DNA of 64,000 bases from Sphingobacterium sp. UT-1RO-CII-1. GTDB taxonomy: Bacteria > Bacteroidota > Bacteroidia > Sphingobacteriales > Sphingobacteriaceae. Position numbers and translations under genes: made by a program. Under the pieces are notes generated by a model. It was not told the DNA's origin and did not search any database. It saw only the letters and a program-made list of their open reading frames with translations. The stretch's first letter is position 1. Every line of letters begins with the position of its first letter. The stretch covers positions 124,001 through 188,000 of the forward strand of contig NZ_JAPPVJ010000002.1 in the NCBI RefSeq assembly GCF_026711005.1, read 5' to 3'. Positions 63,964 to 64,000 of this stretch are shown piece after piece.

Positions 63964-64000
63964 TTTTACTATATTTATTTAAGAAACCAAATTTTCAAAT

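Overview
The window looks like chromosomal DNA from a member of the Bacteroidota, most likely family Sphingobacteriaceae (Sphingobacterium/Olivibacter/Pedobacter-like). The reasons are AT-rich DNA, two SusC/SusD outer-membrane uptake pairs, a SusCD-associated ECF sigma factor with a FecR anti-sigma factor, many lipoproteins, and Bacteroidota-type promoters (TTG-N18..20-TAnnTTTG) in front of several genes. The genus is an inference.

Layout: 0-3.5 kb holds a cut-off lipoprotein and a two-gene DNA-repair-type pair (TIGR03915 protein plus radical SAM/HhH protein). 3.7-7.8 kb is a tight three-gene operon: an SbnA-like diaminopropionate-type synthase, a FAD/NAD(P)-binding protein and a fold-III PLP decarboxylase. 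7.9-17.5 kb is a run of single genes (AI-2E-type permease, GH1 glucosidase, WG-repeat protein, EEP hydrolase, TlpA lipoprotein, beta-propeller lipoprotein). 17.5-24.9 kb is an accessory, decaying stretch: a full and a truncated Rpn-type nuclease gene, several gene remnants, an HxlR/MBL divergent pair, a PIN-type toxin-antitoxin pair, and a cluster of small XRE regulators that includes a frameshifted gene and a clean 353-bp tandem duplication.

24.9-33.3 kb is the most unusual part. A long leader with a promoter between imperfect inverted repeats is followed by an array of TCGA cores at exactly 11-bp spacing. The array is open in all three forward frames and runs into a SusC-type receptor, SusD and a TlpA thioredoxin; convergent to these lie a small DUF6520-like secreted peptide and a MauE/DoxX-type membrane protein. 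33.3-34.8 kb has no gene I can identify. 34.8-42.9 kb is a classical regulated uptake locus: ECF sigma, FecR, SusC with STN domain, SusD, EEP hydrolase.

43-49.4 kb carries a phytochrome histidine kinase, tRNA(CAT), HAD phosphatase, ribosomal protein S21, a two-domain rhodanese and a MuiA-type protein. 49.5-59.5 kb pairs a divergent PstSCAB-like ABC transporter with a complete assimilatory sulfate operon (ATP sulfurylase CysDN, APS-type reductase CysH, siroheme synthesis, and a sulfite reductase fused to a HEPN domain). 59.7-64 kb holds a DUF2975/YozG-like pair, glutamate dehydrogenase, a sirtuin and small membrane proteins.
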